A DNA stretch of 64,000 bases from Icerya purchasi (GCA_039619475.1 CM077116.1:16117443-16181442), one strand, 5' to 3'; shown: positions 47,700 to 59,512, counted from the stretch's first letter. Program-made: numbers and translations. The notes: generated from the letters alone by a model not told the origin.

Positions 47700-48990
47700 G
47701 CTAAATTCCCCGTTAATATAATCATTGGTTAGTTTAATGATAGGCAGGCCACCTTATCAATTAATGATGTAAGCGACCATATTCAGCCTAGTTGTGGCGT
47801 TCCCCAAGGTTCTGTCTTGGCACCTACTCTTTGGAGGAACATTTTATATTCCAAGGTACAACACGATTGGAGGAATTCTGTGCGCTATTTAGTAATTCAT
47901 GTAACAGCACATTTCCTATGCGGCTGACCTGTGTTTATTCTCAGTTCAGCGTCAATACTGATTTCTCGCAAATAGGATTAATTTGCAAACAACCAGAAAA
48001 TACCGTAACTTCTTTAGACGTTGCATTTTCGGTTCCCAAATGTCAGTATATTGTATTTGGAGATCGGAAAATTGTTGTGATATTATAACAAATCTTAAAC
48101 TTGTGTCAAATCAACCTATTGCACACACACACACGAGTTCTGAAATATCTTAGTATACTTATAGATGATAGGCTAGGCTTCTTCCCTCATAATATACTTT
48201 ATTTGCACAAGAGGTGTAATTCACTCTATGCTACATTTAAACGGCTTCAGCCAAACGTTAATGGTCTAGGATATAAAGGACTTGTTCAATTCCTCTATAC
48301 GTACTGCTCGCGTGTCTACGTCTCTCCATCTACTATTTTGAAATCAGTCAATAAATTACAACGAAAATTTCTCCTAAATATTGGCTCTCTACATATAGAA
48401 CAACTCCAACATCAGCCGCAAATGTTATTTGTAATATTCTCCCCCTTGATTTGTTCATAATTAAATCTAGAGCATCATTTCTGAATATAGAATTACTCAG
48501 ACTACCAGACTTCTCACGAATGCAGTATATCTAAGTCCTTTAATAAATTTGGGCATGTCTCTTACCAATAAGAAACTTTAAATCTATTATTAAGGGGATG
48601 CTATAATCTCTAAATGGCAATCCAGATAGAACAGTTGTGACACGGGTGGTCGCAAAACTTATCAATTTTTTCCTAGTATAACACAATTAAAGCTAAATTC
48701 AAAGATGCCAATATTAATTTTCATAGTACGCAGGTGCTCTCTGAACAAAGTTTGGTGAATATCTTCATAGATTTCATCTTACTGGTGGGCCAAAGTGTAC
48801 GCTATGTGGTAGTACTACTCCCGATGATATTAAGTACCTTGTATACCATTGTTCGGCTTTCAGTACTTTACGTAGTTCGCATTTCCTCTTCTTCTGAGCT
48901 TACACTAACACCTGATGATAATACTGAGAGCTTTCTTTTAGTTTCCAAAGCAGCAGTGAAGTTGAAATATGCCGAATAAATAATAATTAA
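47700..48990 (+). pseudogene. Decayed LINE reverse transcriptase and C-terminus
   Basis: The + strand carries CGVPQGSVLAPTLW (47798-47840), the RT finger/palm GxPQGSxLxPxLW block. After a frame break comes VLKYLSILIDDRLGFF (about 48133-48180), the KYLGVxID block, then LHKRCNSLYATFKRLQPNVN, LVQFLYTYCSRVY and VNKLQRKFLLNI, the thumb/linker region. A C-terminal knuckle reads HLTGGPKCTLCGSTTPDDIK and YLVYHCSAFSTLR in another frame (about 48778-48880). The catalytic FADD is lost to a frameshift and possibly a deletion. Domain order and motifs suggest an R1- or Jockey-like ORF2. Inactive. Confidence 0.75.
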
Positions 48991-49008
48991 TTATTTATTC
49001 GGCATATT
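48966..49008. repeat. Perfect 19-bp inverted repeat with 5-nt loop
   Basis: Arms 48966-48984 (aatatgccgaataaataat) and 48990-49008 are exact complements around the loop aatta. Transcribed, this would form a stable AT-rich hairpin. It lies just after the LINE C-terminus, so it may mark the 3' UTR or the end of that element. Confidence 0.95.
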
Positions 49009-49509
49009 ATTGAAGTCAACCGTGAATCCAAATTACGGAAAACTTAATTAATTCTGTGCTGCCGGAGTTCTTCGCCCACAACTTAATATCATTGACTAAC
49101 ATTATACATTCACGATTTATTCCGTATTATTATTATTAACATTTGTCGTATTTATTAACTTCGCTATACATGCGTATCTGTACGTTTCATTAATACTTTC
49201 CTATTCTTCATTATTCATGAAGTAATCATTTTCTTTTCTATTTTCTAAACTTCAGCTTCATTATTTCAACTTACTACACGTATATCAGGAACTGTGTTTT
49301 TCATCCCTGTTATTGTTCATATTTTTAGTACACTTTGTAGCGCGTTTTCACACACACATTATTCATTTTAAGCTTTTTATTACACTTTATTTTTTTATTT
49401 CACACCACTGATTAAATTTGTTCTTACACAATACTTACTCCCTGCTCCTTCTTTATACACGATTCAAAAATTAATAAATTTGTCCTTCCAGAGGTTATCT
49501 GGTGGGGCC

Positions 49510-49550
<41 letters not shown>
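49009..49550 (+). repeat. Possible LINE 3' UTR ending in A40
   Basis: AT-rich sequence without genes runs to ggtggggccc, followed by an uninterrupted 40-base A run at 49511-49550. The run looks like a retrotransposon poly-A tail on the + strand. It could belong to the LINE relic upstream or to an unrelated, younger, short retroposed sequence. Confidence 0.5.
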
Positions 49551-49552
<2 letters not shown>

Positions 49553-50454
49553 AGTGCCTACAAAAATATCGCTGTGGCTACGGAACATTCAACGCAAAAT
49601 GATCATTTGCTACTCCATAATTTTCCGAAAAAATATCACACGCTAAAACACCTATATTTCCTTCAAGTGAGCCCCCGTTTAAACAGCGAACTCTCTTATC
49701 TGAAGAACTTCACATTTTCTTAAGCAACCGACCGCAGATTATATTAAAAACTCACTAAATATCGAAAGACTTCGCGGAAATTTACCCAAAATTGAAGACT
49801 TTCTAATCGTTTCATACTTCTAACTGCCCGTTAAACGGCAAGAAAGGGAAAATATTACGATAAATTCAGATGAGACCGCCTGTCTTCCAACATGTATGAA
49901 AGGAAATTAATCGATATTTGTCCATTTGAAATTTTGTAAGTTTTAATATCAAGCTGAAAAACAGCCCGATCGCGTGTTATCGAAAAATTTAGCAATTTTT
50001 AACAACGATACTGAAAAACCGTGTAAATATTTATTACATTAAACCGGTTTTATTTCATTTTCTTGACGTTTCAGAGTTTTAAATGATATACTAATCTGCG
50101 TATTAAGAGGATTCGTTCGGGTAGCACGAATATTCCACGTAAAGCAATAATATAGAAAAATTCCTCTTGCTCTGTGTAAGTGAATTTCCGAACCCTCTTT
50201 AAAAAATACAAAAATAAAAAGAAAGCCAATAAAAAAAAAGATATAGCTGAAATTAGATTAAAAGCTAAATAACTTTCCCGGAACTGTATAAAACATTTAA
50301 ATATCAGTCAGCTGTACCACCGCAATTGATTAATCCGCAATAGAGCAGATATAATTACAATTATTCATACCGGTTTAATAGGTGATCGAAATTAAAAATT
50401 ATGAAAACATTTTCCGATAAAATTTCTTTAAAAGTAATAACTTTATACGGATGT

Positions 50455-50710
50455 AAGTAAAGTAAATTCCGTGACAGGGCATTGCGGATTGTGTAATTAA
50501 GCTTTTCATAATATACTTAAGGGTTGTTTCTAATTAGAATCTGAAGAGAATATTGGGGCCGGTATCTGACTTTACTCCCCCTCGCAGATAATTCTCTAGA
50601 ATAACCAATAATATTCAATTTCAGATTAGGTCCATTTCGGAATGAAACACAACTCCCGAAAAGTACCTCTTATTTCGTAGCCAAGCACCTTAACTATATG
50701 TATGTAGCGG
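50455..50710 (-). repeat. tRNA-derived SINE family A, degenerate copy
   Basis: On the minus strand: tail ttactttactt-like end at 50455, then the block complementary to cacaatccgcaatgccctgt, the degraded body, and at the far end ggtgcttggctacg (50675-50692), matching the anticodon region of the complete copy. The A and B boxes are corrupted. Old copy inside intron 2. Confidence 0.65.
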
Positions 50711-50878
50711 TTCTAATTAAATCAGCTATCTGTATGAAAATTTTTTTGTATAGTACTTAGTCGAAAATGTGAAACATGTAAACGATGATCTTATTAAAAC
50801 TGCTTGTTCACGATTATTATCGTTTTAGTTTGGCACTTTGTAACCTTTTTTCGCTTCTTTTTTCATGCACATATGTAG

Positions 50879-51189
50879 GTATGGTGTTTGTACCTGGGTA
50901 GATTCATATGCGGCATCAGTTACGGCAGTCTAAACGTAGCCTTACCGATCTACAATAATGAAGTGTGCAAAGATAGCATTCGAGGCCGCATCGGTATCTT
51001 TTACGATCTGATGCAGTGTTTCGGAGTGCTGTATGTGTACGGATTAGGAGCCGTCGTCAACCTCTACTGGACTACAGTGCTCTGTCTATTGGTTCCAGTT
51101 ATCTTCTTCGTTACGTTCATGTGGATGCCGGAATCACCGACGTACCTAATACGAAACGGAAAACGAGAAGACGCCATAAAATCTATCAG
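50879..51189 (+). CDS. Tret1-like: Tret1-like sugar transporter, exon 3
   Basis: 311 nt, phase 0 in and phase 2 out, encoding TM4-TM6. It reads VWCLYLGRFICGISYGSLN, then VALPIYNNEVCKDSIRGRIG, IFYDLMQCFGVLYVYGLG, a hydrophobic TM6 and MWMPESPTYLIRNGKREDAI. The landmarks are YxGRFxxG of TM4, PxYxxEV followed by RGxxG (loop TM4-TM5), and PESPxYL at the start of the central cytoplasmic loop; all are classical sugar-porter signatures. The Arg usual in PESPRW is Thr, as in many insect Tret1-like proteins. The donor is AG|GTGAAA at 51189/51190. The acceptor lies directly before GTATGG. The open frame from an internal codon at 50888 is only part of the exon. Confidence 0.93.
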
Positions 51190-52333
51190 GTGAAATTACC
51201 CAACACTCCGTTAAATCGCCAGTATATCTTTCTTCAGCGAGACATTTTATTTCTGTATTGCGCCGTTTAAAAAATATAATATAACAAATAATAATTACGA
51301 CAATAATAGCAATAGTAATACGTAATAATACGTAATAGAAGCGCGCCATTCTCACTTCGACATTGTCAGTTTATCAGTGAAAACTTCTAGTTTACTACTT
51401 AGCCGACAACGCTATCGTCGGAGTAAATAGCCGACTGTCGATAACGGGCACCTTTATCGAATACGCTTTTGACGCATTTCACTGTTACTAAAATAATTTA
51501 TCGGCTCGCCAAATGTCTTGGTAAGGGGCGAGTTGCATAAACAACAACAGAAAATGAAAAAAGTTCCAACAGAACACAACTGCACACACAGACACTATTG
51601 GGAGAAGAACGAACTTAGCTCGGGCACTGTTCCGATAAAAATGACTAGCTCGCTGGACGATGCTTGATACAGTGTATTAAATTATACGAGCATATTACAT
51701 AAACTTGTACGTGTATTAATCGTACACACGCAGAACCCGATCTATTGTTATTTCTTCAAACTCAAACGGCAGGAGGATGATTAACATTCCCGCGCGATTA
51801 AATACAGACCTTTCGTGAAGATTTGCAACGGAAGATAGATGAGACCTTATTCTGACTTGGTGTGAGCTTTTTCATCGAATAGGTGAAGTATTTGAAAACG
51901 CTAGTCGAATGTATTTCTAAATAGCAACGGTTTACTATTAGCATATTTTTTATTAATCGTTAAACAATTTTCCTTAATTTTTTGTATAAAAAATGTATCG
52001 CGCTAATCATGCTGCGTCCGCTAACATGTGTCATACGCATTCTTTATAGCATTATTTTATTACCATTATCAATGGTTGTTAAAACAGTAATAATGTAATA
52101 ATTTTAAGTAAATATTAATAATAGCACAGCCAGCGGCGCATCGTGAATTTGTGGGGCCCTGGGCTAATGCTACTTAGGGGCCTATCTAATTACTCAACTA
52201 ATTGATATTTTATTAAAAAACTGTTTTCTATAGTGATGTAGGTATACAGTATAGGAAACAAATAGGACAATAAAATATTTTATTTATTTAATATGACTTA
52301 GTGTTTGTGTATACAAACAGAAACTGTACGACA

Positions 52334-52546
52334 TTATTGCAAAAGAAATTGACAGGTTAGTGTAGTTATGTTATATATGTATAAATTATAAAGCAACCTT
52401 TCAGCATTTTTGTGCTGCAAATTAAATTCTTTTATTTGCTCATCACATTGTAAGTCCTTTGTTAAATCACAGTTTATGGAAAGAACTGATAAATGATTTA
52501 TTCGACATTGTTGTCCTATATTTGTTAAAACGATTAGAAAATTCAT
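52334..52546 (-). pseudogene. hAT transposase C-terminal dimerisation scrap
   Basis: A 70-codon minus-strand frame includes CRINHLSVLSINCDLTKDLQ then CDEQIKEFNLQHKNAE. The alternation (LSxLSIxxDLxxxLxxDxxIxEF) matches the C-terminal hAT dimerisation region of ZMYM1-like hAT transposases, where it follows the catalytic core. The DDE catalytic part, BED finger and most of the protein are missing. It cannot act alone. Confidence 0.75.
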
Positions 52547-52610
52547 TTAGTACTGAAAAATAAAATAAAAACAAAAAAATCATGATTTATAATACTTTTT
52601 TACTTGCCTA

Positions 52611-52611
<1 letters not shown>

Positions 52612-52646
<35 letters not shown>
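52612..52646. repeat. (TA)n microsatellite inside the hAT derivative
   Basis: About 17 TA units within the transposon, probably expanded after insertion or inherited from the parental copy. Confidence 0.9.
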
Positions 52647-52649
<3 letters not shown>

Positions 52650-53199
52650 ATATGTACTAAGATTTATTTCGAAAAATATTTTATCACAGTTTGGCTAATT
52701 TAGTCAACCCTTTAAAATAGATTCTGAAGCAGGATGATATATATTACGTAAAAATAATTTTGAAAAATTAGGGTTAAATATATCTGAATTGTAATTTTAG
52801 ATAATATTTTTTTGACTTCGCAATATCGATCATCTATTGTTTTCAATGGGGGCTGGGGGCCAATTTTAGCCATGGGGTCCTGGGCTGCAGTCCAAAAAAC
52901 CCTTATGTAGATCCGCCCCTGAGCACAGCCCTTTTCTATACTAACATCAAATATAAATAAGTGAACGCTGGGAAATTCATTAATATAATAATTTCGAATA
53001 ATGACAAATTTGAAACGTGTAAACGATACTGTTTCGGAACGTTTTCGTGTCCAGAATACACGAGAAGTGTGTAATCAAAAATAAAAACTCTGAAAAGACA
53101 CTGAAATCGGTACTAAAAACAGATAAAATTAACAGTCTGAAGGCGGTGTAAGGAAATTTAAAGAATACAGTTGGGAAGTTGTTTATCAAAGGGGCGGCG

Positions 53200-54330
53200 G
53201 GGGGATATTTGCAGTATTAAAGACGGTAGGTTGTTTACATGATAAATAACGAACTTTAACGGACGTTTTAAGATAATACGAACGATGATATGAAATTCGT
53301 AGAAAACTTTAGACGGATAAATATGAAACAATTTAAACGTACATAATAAAAAACAATATGAAAATTTAACAATTGAAAACGAAAATGCAGTTCAAAAATG
53401 ACCGGTAGAAGATCGAATAATTATTACAGCAGAAGTAACAAATGCCATTTTGAACATAATAAAGAAAAAGAAAAAAAAACCAAAAGTCACTTAAAGAAAC
53501 AAAAAAGAAAAAAAAACAAAAGTATTAATAATAAATTAGATCGAGAAAATGCGGTAACTGCGAAGATAAAGGAAATATAACCAGTAAAATAGAATTTATT
53601 CATAAAACTAAAAATTTGATAAAGGAATACAATATAAAAATTACAAAAATTGGATAAATACTATGGAAAAAGAAGAAGACAATAAATATTTTAGATATCC
53701 TAATAACCAAAACTAATGGTAAATTAATACATAACACGTAAATACATGAAACAACCATTGATACTATAGAATAAACAAAACATCAAACCTAAGCAATATA
53801 AACATTCCCATACTTCATACACATAATGTAAACAGAGTAGTAAACAATTGAATGAATATAAATAAAAAAGCATGACAGAATAAAAGTACTATAATTACAA
53901 AAAATAACGGGTTGCAACGAACACGTAACAGATAAACTAATATGTAAAATTTAATCTAAATTAAAATATAAAAACATTAAAAATATCAACGGCTGATCTA
54001 CACCTTTATTAACAATTAAGTAATTCATTTAAAAAACAACGGTCCAAAATAGCATTTAGAACCGACAGCAATCTAAAAAATAAAATAAATACCACAAACA
54101 AAGAAAATAATAACATATAATACGAGAATAGTGATACATAGACAAAATAAACTGCACTGGTTTACGGAAAATCGTACATCGGCTGAACGGGTAAAAATAA
54201 ACAAATATAAATACCGTGAACATATTAAATCATTGAATAAATTAATGAAACAAAAAAATCAACGTATGCTGAACATTTAATAAGAAATGTAAATAATTAA
54301 ATTCATTTAGTAAAATCTTATAAAGAAAAT
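53200..54330. other. A-rich, C/G-poor strand-biased stretch
   Basis: Over about 1.1 kb the + strand is very rich in A with few G or C and few T runs, unlike its flanks. It yields only chance lysine/asparagine-rich frames such as 53398-53580. No gene or known element is recognised. It could be the A-rich body of a decayed element or a biased-mutation tract. Confidence 0.45.
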
Positions 54331-54354
54331 ATTCCATATGAATATGGCCGAAAG

Positions 54355-54468
54355 TTATTATTTAAATTATTATATAAATTATTATTTAAATTATTATATA
54401 AATTATTACATAAATTATTATTTAAATTATTATATAAATTATTACATAAATTATTATATAAACAAACA
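54355..54468. repeat. 12-bp tandem array (aattattatata-type)
   Basis: About nine copies of a 12-base unit alternating aattattattta, aattattatata and aattattacata. In frame it reads NYYL/NYYI repeats. The variants follow a partly ordered pattern, suggesting a higher-order unit of 24-36 bases. Not a gene. Confidence 0.85.
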
Positions 54469-55179
54469 TAAATTCAATACAATAAATGATGAAATTACAG
54501 ATAATAATAACCCCCTTCTTAATATAAAAATTTAATATTCCCTTCAAAAGCATTTAAAATTGTTTCTTCGTCTAATGTTTTCTACGAATTCTATATCGTT
54601 GATGTTATTTTTTTCTAAACGTGTCCTGTAAGGTTTATTTAATTTGTAAACAATCTAACGCCTTTAATACTATAAGCATATCCTCGCCCATTTAATAAAC
54701 AACTTTTTCGAAATTTCTTTTTACCGCCTTTTTATTTTTTTTCGATTTTATTGTAGCGATAATATTACCATAAACAACAGTAATTTTAACTTAAATTTAA
54801 TATTAAATTAGTGTCTCCAATGAGACACTAAATTATGATACAAGAATTTTGTAAATATGATAATAACTAACTATATACATATAATAACTGAAAACAAAGA
54901 ATTGATATGTCGGAAAAAAGATACATCGTATGTGAACTTTGTCAGCTGTTAGGTAATCGGGAGAGCGTCCCGGCACCATTTCCTTCTCACGGTCGTCTAA
55001 GCGAATTATCTGAAAGTCCAGAAGAATACATTCCGTTGATGTTGGGATTGCACTATGTTGAAATTTATCGAACAATTTTTTATATTGGTGAATGTAAGTC
55101 TCTCGGACAAATGGAACGTTTAAATCATTATGTGAAATTGCGTTGGAGACGTAAATAATTGTGCGAAGTATTCTCGACT

Positions 55180-56060
55180 GCTACTGCTGAATTTTGTTAA
55201 GAATGCTTCTACAAGTGGAACCATATAATTCTAAACCGTATCGCTAAATCGGAGAAATCATGGTTAAATAAATACGTCTCTTTTCCTGTTCAAGTTCAAT
55301 GCCGATCTGCGTCCCAATAATGGATGCAGTAGTCTAGCGCGGGCAGCAACGGCCTGTGTAGCGTATGCCACATGAGGACGCCATGTATAAGCCTTCGGTC
55401 GAGATACATTCCGAGGTACCTTACGAGATGAACTTGTGGTTATTAATGTTTATCGTTGGACATTCAGTTGGTCGGTTTGTGAATGTGTCAGCACTTATCT
55501 GGATTCTCTATTGATGTGCCCACCTAACTTTTCGGTTTAAATGGTTCTGAACGGAATTAACTTATTTGATGCAATAATGGCTATATCATCAGCGAATATT
55601 GCTAGTATTGTTTGATTACAAACTGGTAGATCGGATGTATAGATGGAATATAATAGGGGTCCCAATAGACTACCTTGCGGTACGGATGATAAAACTTTAT
55701 GCTCCTCCGAAAATGGAATCGTGACAAAAAATATTCTATCGGTCAGACATGATTGAAGTAGCATGTAAAGAGATCAGAAGAAAGAAATTGTTTCAACTTG
55801 AAAAGTAGTCCAGAGTGCCTCACTTTGTCGAACGCCTGGGCAGTGTCCAAAAAAACCGCATAACATATTTCCTTTTTCTCTAGCGTTAAGGCAATTGCAT
55901 CAACCAGAATCTCTGGCACTGCTGTATCATGGAATGCTCGGCACGAAAACCAAACTGTTGGTTCGGTATTACGCCATCGCTGTGTATAATCGGATATATA
56001 TATATATATATATATACGAGATAATATTAATTTCTTTAAAAGCTTAGCTAACAACGAGCT
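55180..56060 (-). pseudogene. Decayed Jockey-like LINE reverse transcriptase
   Basis: The minus-strand RT has its motifs in order across two open pieces. The first reads EILVDAIALTLEKKEICYAV, then FLDTAQAFDKVRHSGLLFK (palm motif A, about 55790-55910). After a frameshift comes LTDRIFFVTIPFSEEHKVL, VPQGSLLGPLLYSIYTSDLP and FADDIAIIASN (catalytic FADD, about 55570-55760). Another break precedes VRYLGMYLDRRLIHG (about 55380-55440), then PALDYCIHYWD in a further frame, the thumb. The catalytic residues survive, but stops and frameshifts inactivate it. A (TA)n run at 55996-56015 interrupts the N-terminal part. QGSLLGPLLY...FADD is typical of Jockey-clade LINEs. Confidence 0.85.
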
Positions 56061-58365
56061 GAGGAGAGTAACAGGTGTCTCTATGAAGATAGTTCGATGT
56101 GCGCCTTTACTGACACCTTTGAACTGTTAATTTTATCTACGTAAATACTCCGTTTATCGACTTCAGCGTGTTTTTAGAGTTCGCTTCTGATCACGAACTT
56201 TGCGTGTTCATATTTATGCTATTAATTTTCAGCTGATGATTCTACGTCTGGAGTGGACTCGAAGAAAACCAACGGATAAAACAAGGTAGAAAGTAAGAAA
56301 AGCTAAAAACGAACGATCAAAAAATGATTAAGAAACAAATCTCACGGCTGTAAGGATTGCTCACGTAGGTCGCGAGCTTTTCACGATTGAATAACCGCAA
56401 CAACTAACTAGCTCTAGGCGGATGAGCAGTGTTAAGAATCATTGTACTATGAGTACAACACCCCTCGTGCGGCATATTATGCGGTTACACAAAAGCTTCC
56501 TAAGCTTATTAGCGATACGAAAAAAGGCAGAGCATAAGGTATATAAAAAATGCAGGAGAGATGAAGCTTCCAAAACTATGGCCACAATGCTAGAGCAGAA
56601 ATGCCGTCCAGGAAAGCTAGGAAAAATTTCCAATATTATGACCACAACTGTAACAGCAGAGCCCCCATTTAGACGACCGCTGGCCCAACGAGAATTATAA
56701 ACAAGCTCGCTAGAAAGAAATTTCTCTAAATGTTCCTTTTTTTCCTGTCATTTTGCATCGGTGATACTTGAACATACTTGCATACGAAATGTATTTCGCG
56801 ATGATTTTTAAAACATCGAAAGTATTTCTGTTTTGCGTTTTTTAATTGAATTCGCTGGATTTTGTGGCAAAACTTTTTTCGGCAAAGAGTAGTATCATTC
56901 TGACTATAGGAATTGAGGCATTATTATTAATCACGGTGAAATGATCACTAATTCCAACCCCGTTTTAGGAACAACAACAGGTTAAATTTAGACCGGCTAA
57001 AAAATGATCGTTCGTGTATAGATATAATAGCGTACGTTCTCGAACTTTCATTAAATTATCAAAACCCGCCCGGCATAGGCGGCAGGAAAACGGAATTTAA
57101 CTCAGAGCGGAATGAGAGTGGAATGCATCGAGCGGCTATTTAGGTAAACACAATTACGCGCCATTATAGAGCGAGAAGAAAAAAATACAAATAATTAAAT
57201 AAATACCTTCGGTGTATAATTTATAGAAGCCACTACAATCGAGCTGTCGGCTTGTCGGTGGAACAAATATCACTTAATAACATAGAGGGCTCCATTAAAT
57301 AACCTTGAGGCGCTGAATAGGCCGCACCAATCGATTCCCAGCCACTATATTTCAGGGAAAACAGAAAAATATGGTCGAATGTAAATAAAATGAAACTTCG
57401 AATTAGCTGAAAACGTTACACACACCGACAATTAAGCCATCAGCCGATATTCTCATTATTCACTGAAAGCTCTACAAGTGCCTACTAATTGTAAGTTCTC
57501 AGCTGTTTCAATTCATTCGGCGCTAATTAATATTTTAATATTCATTTAAACCAGTCGAGTTCGGTCGTTTGACTTTTCGTTCACTTAATTTCTTCTTATT
57601 CGCAGAAGAATTAACGAACCTGCGAGAAAAAGCACTCGTCTTCTTAAACAGCAATATGCCGGAAAAGAAATCGTAAAAATCGGAAAGAAAAGCTTCAAAA
57701 AGAGAACAACAACTCTTAATAATATAATTAACAATTTAAATAAATTACGAGTTAAAGGCTTTAGTTTTAAGTTCAGGATTTACGAATACTTCATTAGAAA
57801 CTGAAACAGGCGAATGTATTATTTTTAATTAAAAACATTTCGGCGACGTATAGGCTCTTTTTTTTCGAATCTCGTTGAACACGGAGTAAATTTAAATATT
57901 CCCTCACAAATATTAGTTGTATTTTAAAACTTTTAAAAGCTGATCTTTCAACATTGCGACTGCCTAATTTTTCGGGTTTATTCTGTTTTCGTAAGCTGTC
58001 CACCACCTGCCGCTGATGCACTGTCTATCATTCCGGTATTCAACGATGCTCAGGTACAGTTTAAACTGTGATGAACGTCGCTTGCGGTTTTTATTCGGTT
58101 GAGAGCAAATAAGAATTGCTAACGTTCACTCGTTGATGAGGCGAATGTACCGAAATCACGAAGAAAACTTCGTTATCCTTTCTTGCCAAACCGCGAACAT
58201 TTAATATATTTCGTAACTTTTAACAAAATATAGCGGATCTACTGTGTGTATTCTTGATGCGTGAAACCGCGGGATTATTTAAGCTTGTTTTATTTATTTA
58301 AAGAAAATAACGTCAAACACAGCAGGTAAATGTCAATTACAGTATGTAGTACGCGTGTAAAAAAT
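56061..58365. other. Intron sequence, no gene recognised
   Basis: A 92-codon frame at 56422-56700 has no domain and overlaps an opposing frame. A splice-acceptor-like site before 57605 opens a phase-compatible frame without transporter similarity; see the rejected items. Confidence 0.45.
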
Positions 58366-58367
58366 AA

Positions 58368-58402
58368 TAATAACAATAATAATAATAATAATAATAATAA
58401 TA
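58368..58402. repeat. (AAT)n microsatellite at the LINE 5' junction
   Basis: About eleven AAT units lie immediately upstream of LINE coding sequence. The LINE's own 3' end at 59488-59510 is also AAT-rich. Confidence 0.85.
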
Positions 58403-59512
58403 CGGCGTGCGACAAGGCGATGGATTATCGCCCATACTATTTAATTGCGTTTTTTAAAAAAGGTAATACGGAAATGGAGAAAAGCCACGGAGCAGGAAGG
58501 AATTAAGAAAGTGATGATTGGACGGAAGAAAAACAACCTGCAGATAGACTGCCTGGCATTTGCAGATGACCTTGCACTGGTAGCCGGTAGTGTAGCAGAG
58601 GCTAAGCGTCAAGTTGAAATATTAAGTGAGATGGCGGCAAAGGTCGGGTTGGAAATAGCTTTCGAGAAAACCAAATTCATGACGAGTGATAAAAAGGATC
58701 CCAACATAATAAAAACGCATGGAAGAGTGATAAGAAGAGTGGAAGAATTTAAATACCTAGGAGAAACGATCCAAGTAAACGCTGGAGATAAAAGATCGAT
58801 GCAAGAACAAATACATAGAATGGAAAGGTCATTTCAACTAACAAGAAGCACATATAATAAAAAATCAATATCTAGAAATGCCAAAATAAGACAATATAAC
58901 ACGGTTATTAAGCCGCAGTGTCTATACGCAGCTGAATGCCTGAACATGACTTCGAACAAAAAAATGCACCAGTTGGAAATCAAGGAAAGGAAAATAATCC
59001 GGAAAATATTGGGCCCCAGGAGAGACGATGAGTACTAGAAATTAAGGAGCAATAATGAAGTATACGAAATAATAGAAAAGGTCAGTGACACATTTAGGAA
59101 AAGAAGAATCGCCTTTTATGGTCACATCAAAAGAATGGATAATGAACGCCTTACCAAAAGAATGACTACTTCGACAACAATCAATCCGAAAAGTAGGATA
59201 CTGTGGATAGTACAAGTAAAAAGAGATTTGGAACAGATGGGGATCAGCGAAAGTGAAATTGAAGACAGAAACAAGTTCAGTCGGATGGTTCAGACTTTTC
59301 AAGGATTCCGGAAGGACACAGTGAAGAAAACAGGGCGAAAGTGGACAGAAGAAATGAAGAAAGCGCACTCGGAAAGAATGAAAGAATATTGGGCAAACAA
59401 ACGAAAGAAAATGGGGGGGGAACGAAATGTAGCTGGCGTTATTCGTGTAATATTTTCGTGGTCCTCAGATGGCCAAAGTCGATTAAATAATAATAATATA
59501 ATAATAATAGTA
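58403..59512 (+). pseudogene. 5'-truncated LINE, RT to C-terminus, nearly open
   Basis: The + strand begins inside the RT at GVRQGDGLSPILFNC (58406-58450), then a stop. A 197-codon open frame at 58445-59038 follows with CLAFADDLALVAGSVAEAKR (catalytic FADD), GLEIAFEKTKFMTSDKK, RVEEFKYLGETIQVNAGDKR and KERKIIRKILGPRRDDEY. After one stop at 59036-59038 the tail reads SNNEVYEIIEKVSDTFRKRR and IAFYGHIKRMDNERLTKRM, and continues to about 59480 in one frame (59135-59530). It ends in ATA/AAT repeats. The R-x-G-D-x-LSP motif and absence of RNase H point to an RTE/CR1-like 'endonuclease-reverse transcriptase'. With only two stops seen it is younger than most LINE relics here. Confidence 0.88.

Larger units (their letters stand above)
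47243..50878 (+). other. Transporter intron 2
   Basis: A 3.6-kb GT-AG intron with acceptor ATATGTAG at 50871-50878. It contains a LINE relic with an A40 run (47700-49550), a perfect palindrome (48966-49008) and a decayed SINE (50455-50710). Confidence 0.75.
52131..52921 (-). mobile_element. Internally deleted hAT transposon with 8-bp TSD
   Basis: A 791-bp element starting CAGCGGCGCATC and ending, on the complementary strand, CAGGGGCGGATC: short imperfect terminal inverted repeats of the CAGxGGCGxATC kind typical of hAT elements. Subterminal gggccctgggct near the left end and cctgggctgcagtcc near the right end also correspond. It is flanked by a perfect 8-bp direct repeat AGCACAGC at 52123-52130 and 52922-52929, the diagnostic hAT target duplication. 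Only a C-terminal transposase scrap remains inside, so it is non-autonomous. Confidence 0.9.

Noticed and set aside
53398..53580. Lysine/asparagine-rich frame
   Set aside because: Arises from A-rich DNA; no start context or domain.
57604..57760. Possible transporter exon after a TTCTTATTCGCAG acceptor
   Set aside because: The phase would fit exon 3, but the translation is Arg/Lys/Asn-rich with no transporter motif, while 60403-60561 fits both phase and family.
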